In this document: piece after piece, positions 1-7,646 of the stretch
Layout: each line of letters starts with the position of its first letter
Position numbering within the stretch: the stretch's first letter is position 1
DNA from: Phycisphaerae bacterium
GTDB taxonomy: Bacteria; Planctomycetota; Phycisphaerae; UBA1845
NCBI GenBank assembly: GCA_029260215.1
Contig: JAJDDQ010000074.1
Coordinates: 1-33,440, forward strand
DNA: 33,440 bases
Reading direction: 5' to 3'
Made by a program: the position numbers and the translations under genes
Notes under the pieces: model-generated
The model's input: only the letters and a program-made list of their open reading frames with translations
Databases searched by the model: none
What the model was told of the DNA's origin: nothing

Positions 1-18
1 CAAAACTTCCCTGTCCAT
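1..18 (-). CDS. 5' start of a gene cut by the window edge
   Basis: Reading leftward on the minus strand, an ATG at 18-16 is followed by codons for M-D-R-E-V-L and then the sequence ends. It is preceded by GGGAG seven bases upstream, a good ribosome binding site, and by an extended -10 promoter element about 24 bases upstream. These signals together suggest a real gene start. Only six codons are visible, so no product can be assigned. Confidence 0.4.
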
Positions 19-42
19 GACTATCTCCCGATTGAATAAAAG

Positions 43-51
43 ATCGTAACA
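43..51 (-). promoter_or_regulatory. extended -10 promoter for the left-edge gene
   Basis: On the minus strand the sequence reads TG-T-TACGAT, the extended -10 pattern TGnTAnnnT. It would start transcription around position 36 and give a leader of roughly 17 bases before the ATG at 18, with a GGGAG ribosome site inside it. No convincing -35 box is seen. Confidence 0.45.
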
Positions 52-494
52 CGCCCGGAATTCTGACAGCCCCCCGCGCCCTGCGCAAGTAAAGTGAGGC
101 GCGAATTATTCCACAGCGCCGAAGGAAATAGCCACACCCGACGTCATCCCCATTCCCGGTCCAACCCACGAGGGATGAAGACACCGGAACACAGGGGACT
201 TCGTCCGATGAGAGGTGGGACTTTAAGAAGCGTTCGGTCGAAGGTCTGCGGGCGTAACGTGAAGTAATACCGGACGCAATATTCCTCCGACTGAAGTCCA
301 AGGGCAAATGCAACATATCCCCCGATTCTGGGACGCCAGGGCGGATTCAGGTGGGAAACGGTCCGGCTGCAGGGCGGCCGACGGCCAGCCATTGGAGCTG
401 GGCACCCACCGGTTTCCTGAAAGATGCAAATCCTGCAAGGACCTGTTCTTATGGTGTCTGTGTACGCCGTGAGGAATCTAAACCTGTACGGGTT
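52..494. other. intergenic stretch without a supported gene
   Basis: Several short reading frames of 70-80 codons cross this stretch on both strands, but none has a ribosome binding site with a plausible protein composition. I found no RNA gene, tandem repeat or strong hairpin. It separates the left-edge gene from the end of the zinc-ribbon gene, both on the minus strand. Confidence 0.4.
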
Positions 495-713
495 TTACGG
501 AAAGCGCCCGTCCGCGATGGGGGAGTCAGGATCTTCGGTCGAAAGCGATCGCTCGCGTTTGTTGACGACCCATGGCGGTTCCATGTCATCGTGGAGTAAT
601 TCGGCGCAGCCGCAGCGAGGGCAGCGCGACAAGCGAGATTTGCTGAACCACTTTGCCGTGCAAACGTTGCACGCGCTGTACACATTCGTTGGCCCGGAGT
701 CGTTGTTTTTCAT
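495..713 (-). CDS. small zinc-ribbon protein
   Basis: A 72-aa protein with two CxxC pairs (CNVC about residue 15 and CPRC about residue 32), the layout of a small zinc ribbon. Such proteins usually bind nucleic acid or stabilise a protein contact, but the role of this one is unknown. The ATG at 713 is preferred over one five codons upstream, because GAGGGG sits seven bases before 713 and the upstream ATG lies next to that site. It follows the DUF1580 gene by 18 bp on the same strand and is probably co-transcribed with it. The C-terminal third is acidic and low in hydrophobic residues. The alternative is a chance frame, made less likely by the regular Cys spacing and the ribosome site. Confidence 0.55.
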   Translation of the reverse strand: MKNNDSGPTNVYSACNVCTAKWFSKSRLSRCPRCGCAELLHDDMEPPWVVNKRERSLSTEDPDSPIADGRFP

Positions 714-731
714 GAATACGCCCCTCATAGC

Positions 732-1205
732 TCAGGCCTCAGGGAGCCCGTCCGCAGGCCGGCCTGCGCCCCTCCCAATCGGCCGCCGCCTGCTCGCTTC
801 GCTCGTCTGGGCGAGCGACGGCCGATTGGGTCCCGCGCCGCAGGCATCCTCGGCATCATGTTTACAATCTTGATTCAGGCTGTGCCCTACTTCCGATTTC
901 CCCAGCAACGTCTCCAACTTCGAAGTCGCACGGTCGAGTTGCCGGGTGCGGGAAAGCGTTCGCCGAAAACGAGGCTTGCCATTCGTTCTCGTGCTCGACA
1001 GCTCGTCGGCGAATCGCTGCAGCGCCTCGATGCTGGTATACGTGGAACCGCCGACCTTTATGGTGTCGAGAACCACGCCGCGCACGCCACGTGAAGACCA
1101 CCGGTAGCATGCGCTGATATGTACGCGCTTACCTGAAGGCCGAGCCGGAATCCACTTGGGCGCCTCGCGCAAGGGAATGAGTTGCTCATTTGCTAAATCA
1201 ATCAT
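732..1205 (-). CDS. DUF1580-type protein with helix-turn-helix-like N-terminus
   Basis: A 157-aa protein. Residues 1-70 match what I recall of DUF1580: an opening IDL-x-xEQLIPL-x-EAPKWIP, then a VHISACYRWSSRGVRG segment and a VGGSTYTSIEALQRF segment. This resembles a MerR/excisionase-type winged helix in which a short wing follows the YRW-SxRG recognition region. The family is found mainly in planctomycetes and is generally described as uncharacterised; DNA binding is an inference. The second half is rich in Arg, Ser and Ala and looks disordered. The ATG at 1205 has only a weak ribosome site, so its expression may depend on the small gene 90 bp upstream. It is the best single lineage marker in the window. 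Confidence 0.8.
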   Translation of the reverse strand: MIDLANEQLIPLREAPKWIPARPSGKRVHISACYRWSSRGVRGVVLDTIKVGGSTYTSIEALQRFADELSSTRTNGKPRFRRTLSRTRQLDRATSKLETLLGKSEVGHSLNQDCKHDAEDACGAGPNRPSLAQTSEASRRRPIGRGAGRPADGLPEA

Positions 1206-1295
1206 GGTCGTGTGCTACCCATTTGCGGTGGCCGAAAGGTCCCAGGTGAATGGACCCAACGGAAAGCCTTCTAGAGCGTTTGCTCAGATCAAACC

Positions 1296-1565
1296 TCAAT
1301 CTTGCGACTGATGTCGCTCCTGTTCCGTCTGACAGATCCACGTATGCGCCATGTCCAGCACTTTTCCGACGAGCAGAAGATCGTCCCGCCGAAGCGAGTT
1401 TGTCTCCTGATACTCTCCGTTTTCGTCCCGGTAGGTCCGGGTCAAAACCGTGCTGTGCATGACTCCGTTCTTCGTCTCGTTGGCCCAAACTGCGCATCGG
1501 ATTGCCCCGAAGCGAACCGAGTGGACCGGAGGGTTCTTGGTTTCGTGGTTTGCATTTTCAGTCAT
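1296..1565 (-). CDS. conserved small protein, planctomycete type
   Basis: An 89-aa soluble protein. A recognisable block, PVHSVRFGAIRCAVWANET at residues 13-31, leads into a predicted beta-rich stretch (VLTRTYRDENGEYQE) and a helix (DDLLLVGKVLDMAHTWI). I recall many planctomycete proteins with this pattern, a conserved A-x-WANE block and a C-terminal helix, all of unknown function and often near plasmid or phage genes. The start is secure: AGGAGA lies eight bases upstream of the ATG at 1565. It heads a possible minus-strand unit with the DUF1580 and zinc-ribbon genes. No catalytic motif is visible. Confidence 0.7.
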   Translation of the reverse strand: MTENANHETKNPPVHSVRFGAIRCAVWANETKNGVMHSTVLTRTYRDENGEYQETNSLRRDDLLLVGKVLDMAHTWICQTEQERHQSQD

Positions 1566-1754
1566 CGAATTCTCCTTTCTATTCGAGCCGCAAGGCCCAT
1601 CACCTGGTATTCCCGGTTATGATGATCTTGAGGCGCCGTGTGCTCTTGCGAACGACGGACCAGTCCACTAGACAGCCGGAAGGCACTGGAATCGAACACC
1701 TTTTAGCCACACGTTCGCCACACGGCGGCGGTTGTGATCAGAGAGCTGGCACTC

Positions 1755-4310
1755 ATGGAAATGATGCGGTTTCGATTGAGCCGGAATGACACGACGTGGA
1801 CCGTCGAGGCGATCGAGCTGCGCGCACCCGACGGCTCGTGGATCGAGCGAAATCGCGACCAGTGGACGGGCCGGGCGGCGGTCCTGGAACTCGCCGGCGT
1901 TCTTGCATTGCTTAAGTTGCGTGCATCACGAGCGGAAGAATCTGTGGTTGATGCTCGTGCATCGGACACCGAAGCGCATCTCGCACGCACATTCAGAAAT
2001 CTGTGGTACGCGGGTACGAAAGGGCCCGGAACGTGGCTGGAGCATGTGTTTCGGCAAACCTCCTGCGCCGACTACAACGTCAGCCCCCTGGAGCACTTGG
2101 CTCAGGGCCACGGATCGCCATCAAACTACAGTGTTCGGTTTTCGACTGCGCGCAAACCGGACGAAGTCGGTTTTCTCATAGCAGGCCGGGAGGTCGAAAC
2201 CCATGAGCTGGCCCCCTTCGTAGAAGAGGCGTTCGGGATCACCTGCCGTGGACAGGGTGGGGCCGGGAATCTTCCCCGCGACGTATCCAGTTTCGTTGGG
2301 CGATCCGCAGAGCTCAGCCGTATCGCCGAGCGTATCGGCAGGACACGGTTGCTGACCTTTGTCGGACCGCCGGGCTGTGGCAAAACCCGCCTGATGCGCC
2401 GCGCTGCCATGGACTTCGGAGCGACGTTCACGGGCGGAACATGGTTTGTCGATCTTGCCACATTGGCGGATGATGATCGGGTCGCGCAGACGGTGCTAGG
2501 CACACTCGGGCTTCGCGAAGCGCGCGACGTTGGTGTGACACGCTCAATCATCAATCGAATCAACGATTCGGCTGCCCTGCTGCTATTCGATAACTGTGAG
2601 CATCTACTCGAAGGATGTGCAAAGCTCGCGCGCGATCTGTTGCGTGCGTGCCCGCGATTGGTCATTGCAGCGTCGAGCCGCTCGGCGCTCAAGGTACCGG
2701 GAGAGGAGATCTTTGGTGTCGGCCCGCTTGATGTGCCGCCCGAGGAGAATCTGGACGCCGGTGAATTGCTTGGCTTCGAGGCCGTGCAGTTGTTCATCGT
2801 CCGTGCCCGCGAGGTACAAAACTCGTTCGACGTTTCTACCGGAAATGCACAATACGTGGCGTACATCTGCCGCCGAGTCGAGGGGATCCCGTTTGCCATT
2901 GAACTCGCCGCTGCCAGGTTAAGGTCGCTCGGCATTGAAGATCTGTCCGAACGCTTGGGCGTTTCGGTTCAGATTCTCGGGGACGGCAGGCGAGCGGTCT
3001 CGCCACGTGAGAAAACGCTGTGGTCCACCCTGGAGTGGAGTCATCAGCTTCTCCGACCTGAAGAGCAAGAGGCTTTTCAGTGTTTGGGCGTGTTCGCCGG
3101 CGGATGGACAGCCGCGGCGGCCGAGCACGTACTTAGCCTGTCCAGTCCGCACAGTATTAACGCCATTGACTCGGTATGTTCACTCGTTGACGCATCGCTC
3201 GTGGTATTCGAACCGGACGCTACCCGGTACCGTTACCTTGAACCTGTTCGGGAATTCGCGCTGGAGAAGCTGGGCGCCGGTTTGCAAGAGGTCGCAAGCC
3301 GCCACCTCGAATGGGTTTTATCTCTAACCGAAGACGCCAGGCGCGAGTTGACGGGCCCACAGCAACAAGCATGGCTGAATCGTTTGGAAATGGAGCACCG
3401 TAACGTCCTTGCGGCTCTGGACTACGCTGTCGATAACGGGCTTTCCGACGGGGCCCTCCGGATCGCTGGATCGCTTATCCGATTCTGGGAAGTACGCGGA
3501 CACCTTCAACTTGGCAGCGACTTCTTGCGGCGAGCATTGGCAGTGGAGAGTGCGGGGCAGCCCTCCGAACACGGGGCCACGGCACTCAACGGCCTGGGGA
3601 TCCTCGCCTATCGCCAGGGGAGGCACGACGAGGCTGTGCGTGCGCTTGAGTCCGCCCTCGCCATGCGACGTGAGCTACGCGACGACTACGGAGTGGCCAT
3701 GACGCTCAACAATCTCGGCAACGTAGCCCATGATCGTGGCGACAGTCGGGACGCTGCGTCGTATTACGAAGAGAGCCTCGCGATACTCAGACGACTTAGC
3801 AAACCATGGGGGATCGCCTTGCTGACCAACAACCTGGGCAACGTTGCGCGTCAGGAGGGAGATCTACGAAAGGCCGAAGAGTTTTATCTGGAGGCGCTTG
3901 CGCTGCGGCGGCCCGAGCGTGATGAATACGGAGTTGCCGTTACGCTGAACAACCTCGGCGTCGCTCGGATCCTGTTGCTGAGTTTCCAAGAAGCGCGACC
4001 GGTCCTCAGAGAATCGCTCGCAATTCGAAATGAACTCGGCGACAAGAGTGGGATCGTCGAATCTTTTGAGGCGATTGCGTTGCTGGCATGCCGGCAAGGG
4101 CACAACGAAATCGGCCGGAAGCTGACGGACGCGGCGAGGCGCGTTCGGCAGGAAATCGGTTGGCCGGTCGCGCCAGCGGATCAGTCTATGATTGAAGAAC
4201 TGGATCAATCGACCGGCGGGCCGGCAGATTCCCCCGACTCTGGCCGTGGCTCGGCCGTCGGCGTGTTGGCCAAGGAGGCGATACGCTGGTTGGACGAAGC
4301 CATCCAGTAA
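1755..4310 (+). CDS. STAND/AfsR-type NTPase with C-terminal TPR repeats
   Basis: A large cytoplasmic signalling ATPase of about 851 aa. Residues 1-170 form an N-terminal domain I do not recognise. An NB-ARC-like P-loop module follows, with LPRDVSSFVGR, Walker A GPPGCGKT (about residues 204-211) and a Walker B-like LLLFDNCEHLL. The winged-helix region of such proteins comes next, and at least four tetratricopeptide repeats carrying LNNLGN-type motifs follow at about residues 600-780. This architecture is typical of predicted ATPases grouped with AfsR and LuxR-family regulators, and of STAND sensors in immunity. The usual DNA-binding domain at the N-terminus is not evident. A GTG at 1734 is an alternative start; GAGAG at 1741-1745 favours the ATG at 1755. 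It is divergent from the small genes on its left. Confidence 0.85.
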   Translation: MEMMRFRLSRNDTTWTVEAIELRAPDGSWIERNRDQWTGRAAVLELAGVLALLKLRASRAEESVVDARASDTEAHLARTFRNLWYAGTKGPGTWLEHVFRQTSCADYNVSPLEHLAQGHGSPSNYSVRFSTARKPDEVGFLIAGREVETHELAPFVEEAFGITCRGQGGAGNLPRDVSSFVGRSAELSRIAERIGRTRLLTFVGPPGCGKTRLMRRAAMDFGATFTGGTWFVDLATLADDDRVAQTVLGTLGLREARDVGVTRSIINRINDSAALLLFDNCEHLLEGCAKLARDLLRACPRLVIAASSRSALKVPGEEIFGVGPLDVPPEENLDAGELLGFEAVQLFIVRAREVQNSFDVSTGNAQYVAYICRRVEGIPFAIELAAARLRSLGIEDLSERLGVSVQILGDGRRAVSPREKTLWSTLEWSHQLLRPEEQEAFQCLGVFAGGWTAAAAEHVLSLSSPHSINAIDSVCSLVDASLVVFEPDATRYRYLEPVREFALEKLGAGLQEVASRHLEWVLSLTEDARRELTGPQQQAWLNRLEMEHRNVLAALDYAVDNGLSDGALRIAGSLIRFWEVRGHLQLGSDFLRRALAVESAGQPSEHGATALNGLGILAYRQGRHDEAVRALESALAMRRELRDDYGVAMTLNNLGNVAHDRGDSRDAASYYEESLAILRRLSKPWGIALLTNNLGNVARQEGDLRKAEEFYLEALALRRPERDEYGVAVTLNNLGVARILLLSFQEARPVLRESLAIRNELGDKSGIVESFEAIALLACRQGHNEIGRKLTDAARRVRQEIGWPVAPADQSMIEELDQSTGGPADSPDSGRGSAVGVLAKEAIRWLDEAIQ

Positions 4311-4312
4311 TG

Positions 4313-4348
4313 TTGCTTTGCGGAATCGAACCGTGTTATGTTCAGGGC
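4313..4348 (+). promoter_or_regulatory. leaderless-type promoter
   Basis: The sequence has TTGCTT at 4313-4318, an 18-bp spacer and an extended -10 element TG-T-TATGTT (4334-4342), followed by exactly six bases and the ATG at 4349. Transcription would begin at or next to the A of the start codon. The -35 box overlaps the end of the upstream ATPase gene region. The same six-base arrangement occurs at 13568 and 17937. Confidence 0.6.
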
Positions 4349-4498
4349 ATGACTGATCTAAACCCACCGACGATTTGCAACCTGTGTCGGCAACGCCTGC
4401 GGACCGGGTATCTCGGGTTGCCGCTCGGTAGGATTATGCTTTTGATGGCGCAGGCCGCTGTAGCGCTACTCGTCATCGATGCGTGGACTCGACTGTAA
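4349..4498 (+). CDS. tiny single-pass membrane protein
   Basis: A 49-aa protein with a short polar N-terminus carrying a CNLC pair and a C-terminal hydrophobic helix (about residues 26-45, LGRIMLLMAQAAVALLVIDA). It is too small for a family assignment. The ATG at 4349 is chosen because an extended -10 promoter ends six bases upstream, so the mRNA would be leaderless; no Shine-Dalgarno sequence precedes it. The frame is open further upstream but those codons overlap the promoter. It follows the STAND ATPase by 38 bp and might be a toxin, a membrane partner or simply an orphan small protein; the sequence does not decide. Confidence 0.5.
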   Translation: MTDLNPPTICNLCRQRLRTGYLGLPLGRIMLLMAQAAVALLVIDAWTRL

Positions 4499-4509
4499 CG
4501 GCCAGCGTG

Positions 4510-4535
4510 CCGGGCGGTGCGCACCGGCCGCCCGG
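4510..4535. terminator. GC-rich hairpin between convergent genes
   Basis: CCGGGCGG (4510-4517) and CCGCCCGG (4528-4535) form a perfect 8-bp stem around a loop that itself contains a CGGTGCGCACCG palindrome. It lies just after the small membrane protein gene and faces the convergent gene ending at 4696. No T-run follows on either side, so termination is an inference from position. The rest of the 200-bp gap shows nothing else. Confidence 0.35.
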
Positions 4536-4695
4536 AACGACCTGAACACGCCGTCCTTGCTGTTCGAAACGAGAAACCTACGAGCGATCGACTCGCGGCG
4601 GTCGGCTTTCCGGCCCCACGCACTTGGCGCCGGTGGTTTCTGTTCGTGACACCGTCGGCTTCTTCTTGTCGCGGACCAGCTCCTTCGATTCCTGC

Positions 4696-5277
4696 TCAGA
4701 CTTGGTCGCCGTCTCCAGTTCCGTGCAATGACCGTTTGTCATCGTGATTCTCCGTCTGCATCGTGCCCAATAGAAACGAGGCCCGCGTGTAATAGCGTTT
4801 CAACGTGTCACGCGAGCCGGCCCAGTACATCACGATAAGACCGACAATTGACCAGTCGGCCCATGCCAGCGCCCCCAAGCATCCGCCGACTTCCACGAAT
4901 CGGCACAAGAGAAACAGGAAGCCGGCTATCAACGTGTTGGCGTAGTATTGGTAATAGCGGTAGTGATTGTCGACCAGCGACTCGAAAGCATCGAGGCGCT
5001 CCTGGAGTTTGGAGTCGTCCCAGGGTGGCCGCTGAACACCCGTCAAATGGTGCAATGTGTCGACTACAAGCCATCGGATCGTACTCAGCGTCAAACCCAC
5101 GCCGACAGAGGCAAGCGTCACATAGAGAAATCCGCCAACGGTTGGCGCATCGGGTCCGAAAGACAACACAAGCGACTGAGCTGGAGGCAAATACCTTCCA
5201 GCAGCCAGGACCGCCGCGAAACCGGGCAGCACATAGGCGATCAAAAGGCCGAAGTTCCGCCCGGAGACTTCCTTCAC
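4696..5277 (-). CDS. four-helix integral membrane protein, unknown family
   Basis: A 193-aa protein with hydrophobic segments at about residues 9-30, 46-70, 113-135 and 139-156. Between the second and third lies a hydrophilic stretch of about 40 residues (VQRPPWDDSKLQERLDAFESLVDNHYRYYQYYAN), predicted to be helical. The C-terminal 30 residues are charged and probably cytoplasmic. I do not recognise the family. The start is a GTG at 5277; a longer ATG frame upstream is in a different phase. A CCCCG-ATAC-CGGGG hairpin lies directly upstream of the start, within the likely ribosome binding region, which could limit translation. A promoter and a second hairpin are visible further upstream. It is convergent with the small membrane gene on its left. 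Confidence 0.7.
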   Translation of the reverse strand: MKEVSGRNFGLLIAYVLPGFAAVLAAGRYLPPAQSLVLSFGPDAPTVGGFLYVTLASVGVGLTLSTIRWLVVDTLHHLTGVQRPPWDDSKLQERLDAFESLVDNHYRYYQYYANTLIAGFLFLLCRFVEVGGCLGALAWADWSIVGLIVMYWAGSRDTLKRYYTRASFLLGTMQTENHDDKRSLHGTGDGDQV

Positions 5278-5338
5278 ACGCTGCGGCCCCCCGATACCGG
5301 GGCGGCCGGGCTTTCATGCTCGACAATCGCCGTATGCA

Positions 5339-5364
5339 TGTCGGCTATCATCGCGCAGCCGACA
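5339..5364 (-). promoter_or_regulatory. hairpin in the 5' leader of the membrane protein gene
   Basis: TGTCGGCT (5339-5346) and AGCCGACA (5357-5364) make a perfect 8-bp stem with a 10-base loop. It lies between the predicted promoter at 5372-5399 and the GTG start at 5277, so it would be the first thing transcribed. It could be an operator dyad, an mRNA stabiliser or part of a leader control; no known riboswitch is recognised. Confidence 0.4.
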
Positions 5365-5371
5365 ATGTCTG

Positions 5372-5399
5372 ATACTATACATATTAAATAAGACATCAA
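5372..5399 (-). promoter_or_regulatory. probable sigma-70-type promoter
   Basis: On the minus strand, TTGATG and TAGTAT are separated by 16 bp in a locally AT-rich patch that stands out from the GC-rich surroundings. The predicted transcript would have a leader of about 90 bases containing two hairpins before the membrane protein gene at 5277. Confidence 0.45.
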
Positions 5400-5420
5400 G
5401 CCCAAAAAACGAAAAGATTT

Positions 5421-5687
5421 CTATTTCTTACGACGCCGAACCGGCGGCGGGCCGGGAAGGATCCAGACCGGGCCGCGCTTACCGGATTGGGCATGCTCGA
5501 AGTAGAGGTCGACACCTCCGTCGCGGGCCTTAAGTAGGTCCCGATACACGGCTACCGCCTCGCGCACTACCTCGGCGATGGATTCCTTGCCCGTTGCGGT
5601 TTGAATGCGCTCAAGGTCCTGCAGCAGCGCATCAGGCATCCAAAGCGTGAAACGCGTTTTCGCGGGGCCGGGGTTTCTTGGGCTCAT
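5421..5687 (-). CDS. ribbon-helix-helix (CopG/Arc-like) DNA-binding protein
   Basis: An 88-aa basic protein. Residues 10-50 have the ribbon-helix-helix layout: a short strand (KTRFTLWMP), a first helix (DALLQDLERIQTATG) and a second helix (SIAEVVREAVAVYRDLLKA). Such proteins dimerise through the strand, which enters the major groove, and usually act as repressors or as antitoxins of toxin-antitoxin pairs. No toxin partner is adjacent, since the next genes are divergent or belong to a membrane protein. The C-terminus ends in a run of Arg and Lys. The start is supported by GAGGAA upstream of the ATG at 5687 and by a good promoter at 5720-5748. It may regulate its own promoter or the divergent DUF932 gene. 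Confidence 0.75.
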   Translation of the reverse strand: MSPRNPGPAKTRFTLWMPDALLQDLERIQTATGKESIAEVVREAVAVYRDLLKARDGGVDLYFEHAQSGKRGPVWILPGPPPVRRRKK

Positions 5688-5719
5688 AGCGTGGTTCCTC
5701 AGAATCGTAAGGTAGGCAA

Positions 5720-5748
5720 AAGATACGCATTTCTGCCGATCCGTTCAA
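5720..5748 (-). promoter_or_regulatory. sigma-70-type promoter of the ribbon-helix-helix gene
   Basis: On the minus strand, TTGAAC and TATCTT are separated by exactly 17 bp, about 33 bases upstream of the ATG at 5687. It is one of the best matches to the bacterial consensus in the window and lies in the divergent region shared with the DUF932 gene at 5939. Confidence 0.6.
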
Positions 5749-5938
5749 CCACCTGCATGGCCGAGGCCTTAAGTCACAGGCCGCCGGGACCAGACCATAA
5801 CAAGGCGATCCTGGCCTTTTTCGTCCACGGTGGGGCTCAGCGGCAGCCATCTCTCCGCGGAGGGTGCGAATCAACGCCCTGCGCCGAGAGATCGGTGGTG
5901 CAAAAGGTTGAACCCTAACAAACGAAAGGAAGTGCAAA

Positions 5939-7027
5939 ATGGCAACATTGACCAGAGCCAACGAAGAGCTCTTCCGGCGCAAGCCGGACGAGTGCTTTGA
6001 GAACTTGGTGGATCTGTGGCAGCACTGCCACGAACAGAAGGAACGGTCGATTGAATACTGGCCACAGCCGGAGAACATCCGGCCTTTGGCGTCCGAAGGG
6101 AGGTTGCAGCTTTTGTGCGACGGCGACCGCAGCTTCGGTTTGACGGAATGGAGCTTTTCGCAGCTCTGTTCGCTGGCACGTGTCAGCAAGGAGACTGTGA
6201 ATCGCCTCTCGCCGGAGACGGCGCGGCAGGTGTTCGCGGAGACTCTGTTGGGCGGTAGCAAGCCGTTGCAGATGTATACGCTCGATGAGCGTGTTCGCGC
6301 CATTCACGGTGCGAGCTACACCCGGTTGTACAACGTGGACCTGTTGACCATGGTCCGCGAGTTTGCGACGGACTTCGTGCCGCCGCAGGCGGCCGGAATC
6401 GGCAACACTGAGCCGTCCGTGGCCAATGAGGACATTCCGTTCGAGCCGGACCCGGAACCCCGAACAGCCAGGGGTCTCTATTGTGGAGAGCAAGACATGT
6501 TCTGCTTTCTCATTGACCCGACCGGATGGACGGAAATCAACGGTCAGGCCTTCGCTCCAGGCTTTTTCGTGTGGAACTCGGAAGTCGGTCGCCGCTCGCT
6601 CGGTGTTCAGACGTTCTGGTTTCAAGCGGTCTGCCAGAATCACATCGTGTGGGACGCTGTTGAAGTCGTCGAGTTCAGCCGAAAGCACACCGCAAACGTT
6701 TACGATGCGATTGGCGAGATACGCACCATCCTTGAACGGTTGGTGGAGGCTCGTGACGCCCGTCGCGATGGCTTCGTCCGAGTAATGCGCCAGGCGATGG
6801 CAACATCGCTCGGCGAATCTTCGGATGACGTGCTGGACCGCCTCAAGGAGCGTGGCTTCACGAAGGCGCTAGCGAAAGAGGCGTTGGACATCGCACGTCG
6901 AAAGGGCGCTTTCACGGTCTTTGCCGTGGTGGATGCCCTGACGCAACTCGCAGGCAAGAAGCGAAACGCCGGCGAACGAAACGAGATGGACCAGAAGGCC
7001 GCGTCTCTGCTGACGTTGGCAATCTAA
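5939..7027 (+). CDS. DUF932 family protein (plasmid/phage type)
   Basis: A 362-aa soluble protein with the features of DUF932: an N-terminal segment with the motif FGLTEWSFSQLCSLARVSKETVNRLSPETA, a central ALHG-like LDERVRAIHGASYTRLYNVDLL, a WTEINGQAFAPGFFVWNSEVGRRSLGVQTFWFQAVCQNHIVWDA core, and a helical C-terminus. Members occur on plasmids, phages and integrative elements; I know of no settled biochemical activity, although roles in replication or recombination have been suggested. The length is normal for the family. The start is supported by AAAGGA about eight bases before the ATG. It leads the module with DUF2958 and the methyltransferase, separated from them by a 319-bp gap with a large hairpin. 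Confidence 0.85.
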   Translation: MATLTRANEELFRRKPDECFENLVDLWQHCHEQKERSIEYWPQPENIRPLASEGRLQLLCDGDRSFGLTEWSFSQLCSLARVSKETVNRLSPETARQVFAETLLGGSKPLQMYTLDERVRAIHGASYTRLYNVDLLTMVREFATDFVPPQAAGIGNTEPSVANEDIPFEPDPEPRTARGLYCGEQDMFCFLIDPTGWTEINGQAFAPGFFVWNSEVGRRSLGVQTFWFQAVCQNHIVWDAVEVVEFSRKHTANVYDAIGEIRTILERLVEARDARRDGFVRVMRQAMATSLGESSDDVLDRLKERGFTKALAKEALDIARRKGAFTVFAVVDALTQLAGKKRNAGERNEMDQKAASLLTLAI

Positions 7028-7237
7028 AGGTTTCGCAGAAAGGCCGAGCACCACCGGCCTCTCACTTTCATCACACCGGAAAGGCCTTCGTGAAACAGCT
7101 CGTCAGTCCTTCGGACTGGCCGCTTTTCTTCAGTTCCTCTCATTCACTCCGGTTCGTTACGCATTGCAAGAATCGCGCCAGCGAAGCTGTCACGCTCCTT
7201 GCTGTTGCTCCACTTCCTCCGCTCACGGAAGGAACTG

Positions 7238-7310
7238 TTTTCCTCAAGAGGGCCGCGTTTTTTTTCTCAACCACGGGCGAAGAAAACAAAACGCGGCCCT
7301 CTCAGGAAAA
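7238..7310. repeat. very long near-perfect inverted repeat (28-bp stem)
   Basis: A stem-loop built of three perfect helices. TTTTCCT pairs with AGGAAAA (7238-7244 and 7304-7310), AGAGGGCCGCGTTTT with AAAACGCGGCCCTCT (7247-7261 and 7288-7302), and TTTTCT with AGAAAA (7262-7267 and 7281-7286). One small internal loop and a bulge interrupt it, and the loop is 13 bases. It fills the gap between DUF932 and DUF2958 and ends 24 bp before the DUF2958 ribosome site. The rest of the 7028-7346 gap has smaller hairpins (AGTCC-TTC-GGACT near 7109; CTTCC/GGAAG near 7213) and no credible gene. Possible roles are a terminator or processing site for DUF932, a replication or transfer origin, or a remnant of a small inverted-repeat element. 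Confidence 0.65.
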
Positions 7311-7346
7311 AACTGCTGCGGGGCCCCAATCATGGAGGAAATCATG

Positions 7347-7646
7347 ATGAAACTCGTTACGGAAGATGTACGCAAACACCTACCCGAGCTCTACACCACG
7401 GAAAACGACCAGGACCCGGTCGCACACGTGAAATACTTCACGCCATGGACAAGTTGGACGTGGTTCGCCACGGAATTCGACGGTGAGGACACGTTCTTCG
7501 GCTTGGTCGACGGCTCGGTCGAAGAGCTCGGCTACTTCAGCCTCTCAGAACTCCAGTCCGTTCGTGGCCCCGGTGGTTTGAGGGTGGAGCGCGACTTGTA
7601 CTTCAAACCTACACGACTAAGCAACCTACGGAGGGAACAACCATGA
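7347..7646 (+). CDS. DUF2958 domain protein
   Basis: A 99-aa protein with the compact DUF2958 pattern: an N-terminal helix (LVTEDVRKHLPELYTTEN), a VAHVKYFTPWTSWTWFATEFD block, FFGLVDGSVEELGYFSLSELQSVR, and an ERDLYFKP motif near the end. The family is carried by plasmids and integrative elements and is uncharacterised. The start at 7347 is chosen from three in-frame ATGs (7332, 7344, 7347), because GGAGGAA at 7334-7340 gives proper spacing only for the last one or two. It overlaps the methyltransferase gene by four bases (ATGA), so the two are translationally coupled. Confidence 0.85.
   Translation: MKLVTEDVRKHLPELYTTENDQDPVAHVKYFTPWTSWTWFATEFDGEDTFFGLVDGSVEELGYFSLSELQSVRGPGGLRVERDLYFKPTRLSNLRREQP

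Noticed and set aside
223-438. 71-codon minus-strand frame with a CCxC motif near the left end
   Set aside because: It begins with TTG, has no ribosome site and overlaps other equally open frames; the composition does not look like a protein.
1680-1710. tRNA-like T-arm (GGTGTTCGATTCC on the minus strand)
   Set aside because: The stem around the TTCGATT loop does not pair, and no anticodon or acceptor arm is found nearby. It may be a chance match or a degraded remnant of an attachment site.
2126-2935. 269-codon frame opposite the STAND ATPase gene
   Set aside because: High-GC coding DNA often keeps an antisense frame open; it is Ser/Arg-rich without motifs, and the sense gene has clear domains.
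7090-7347. 85-codon frame spanning the large hairpin
   Set aside because: It reads through the inverted repeat, has no ribosome site, and ends where the DUF2958 gene begins; the poly-Phe stretch comes from the T-run of the stem.
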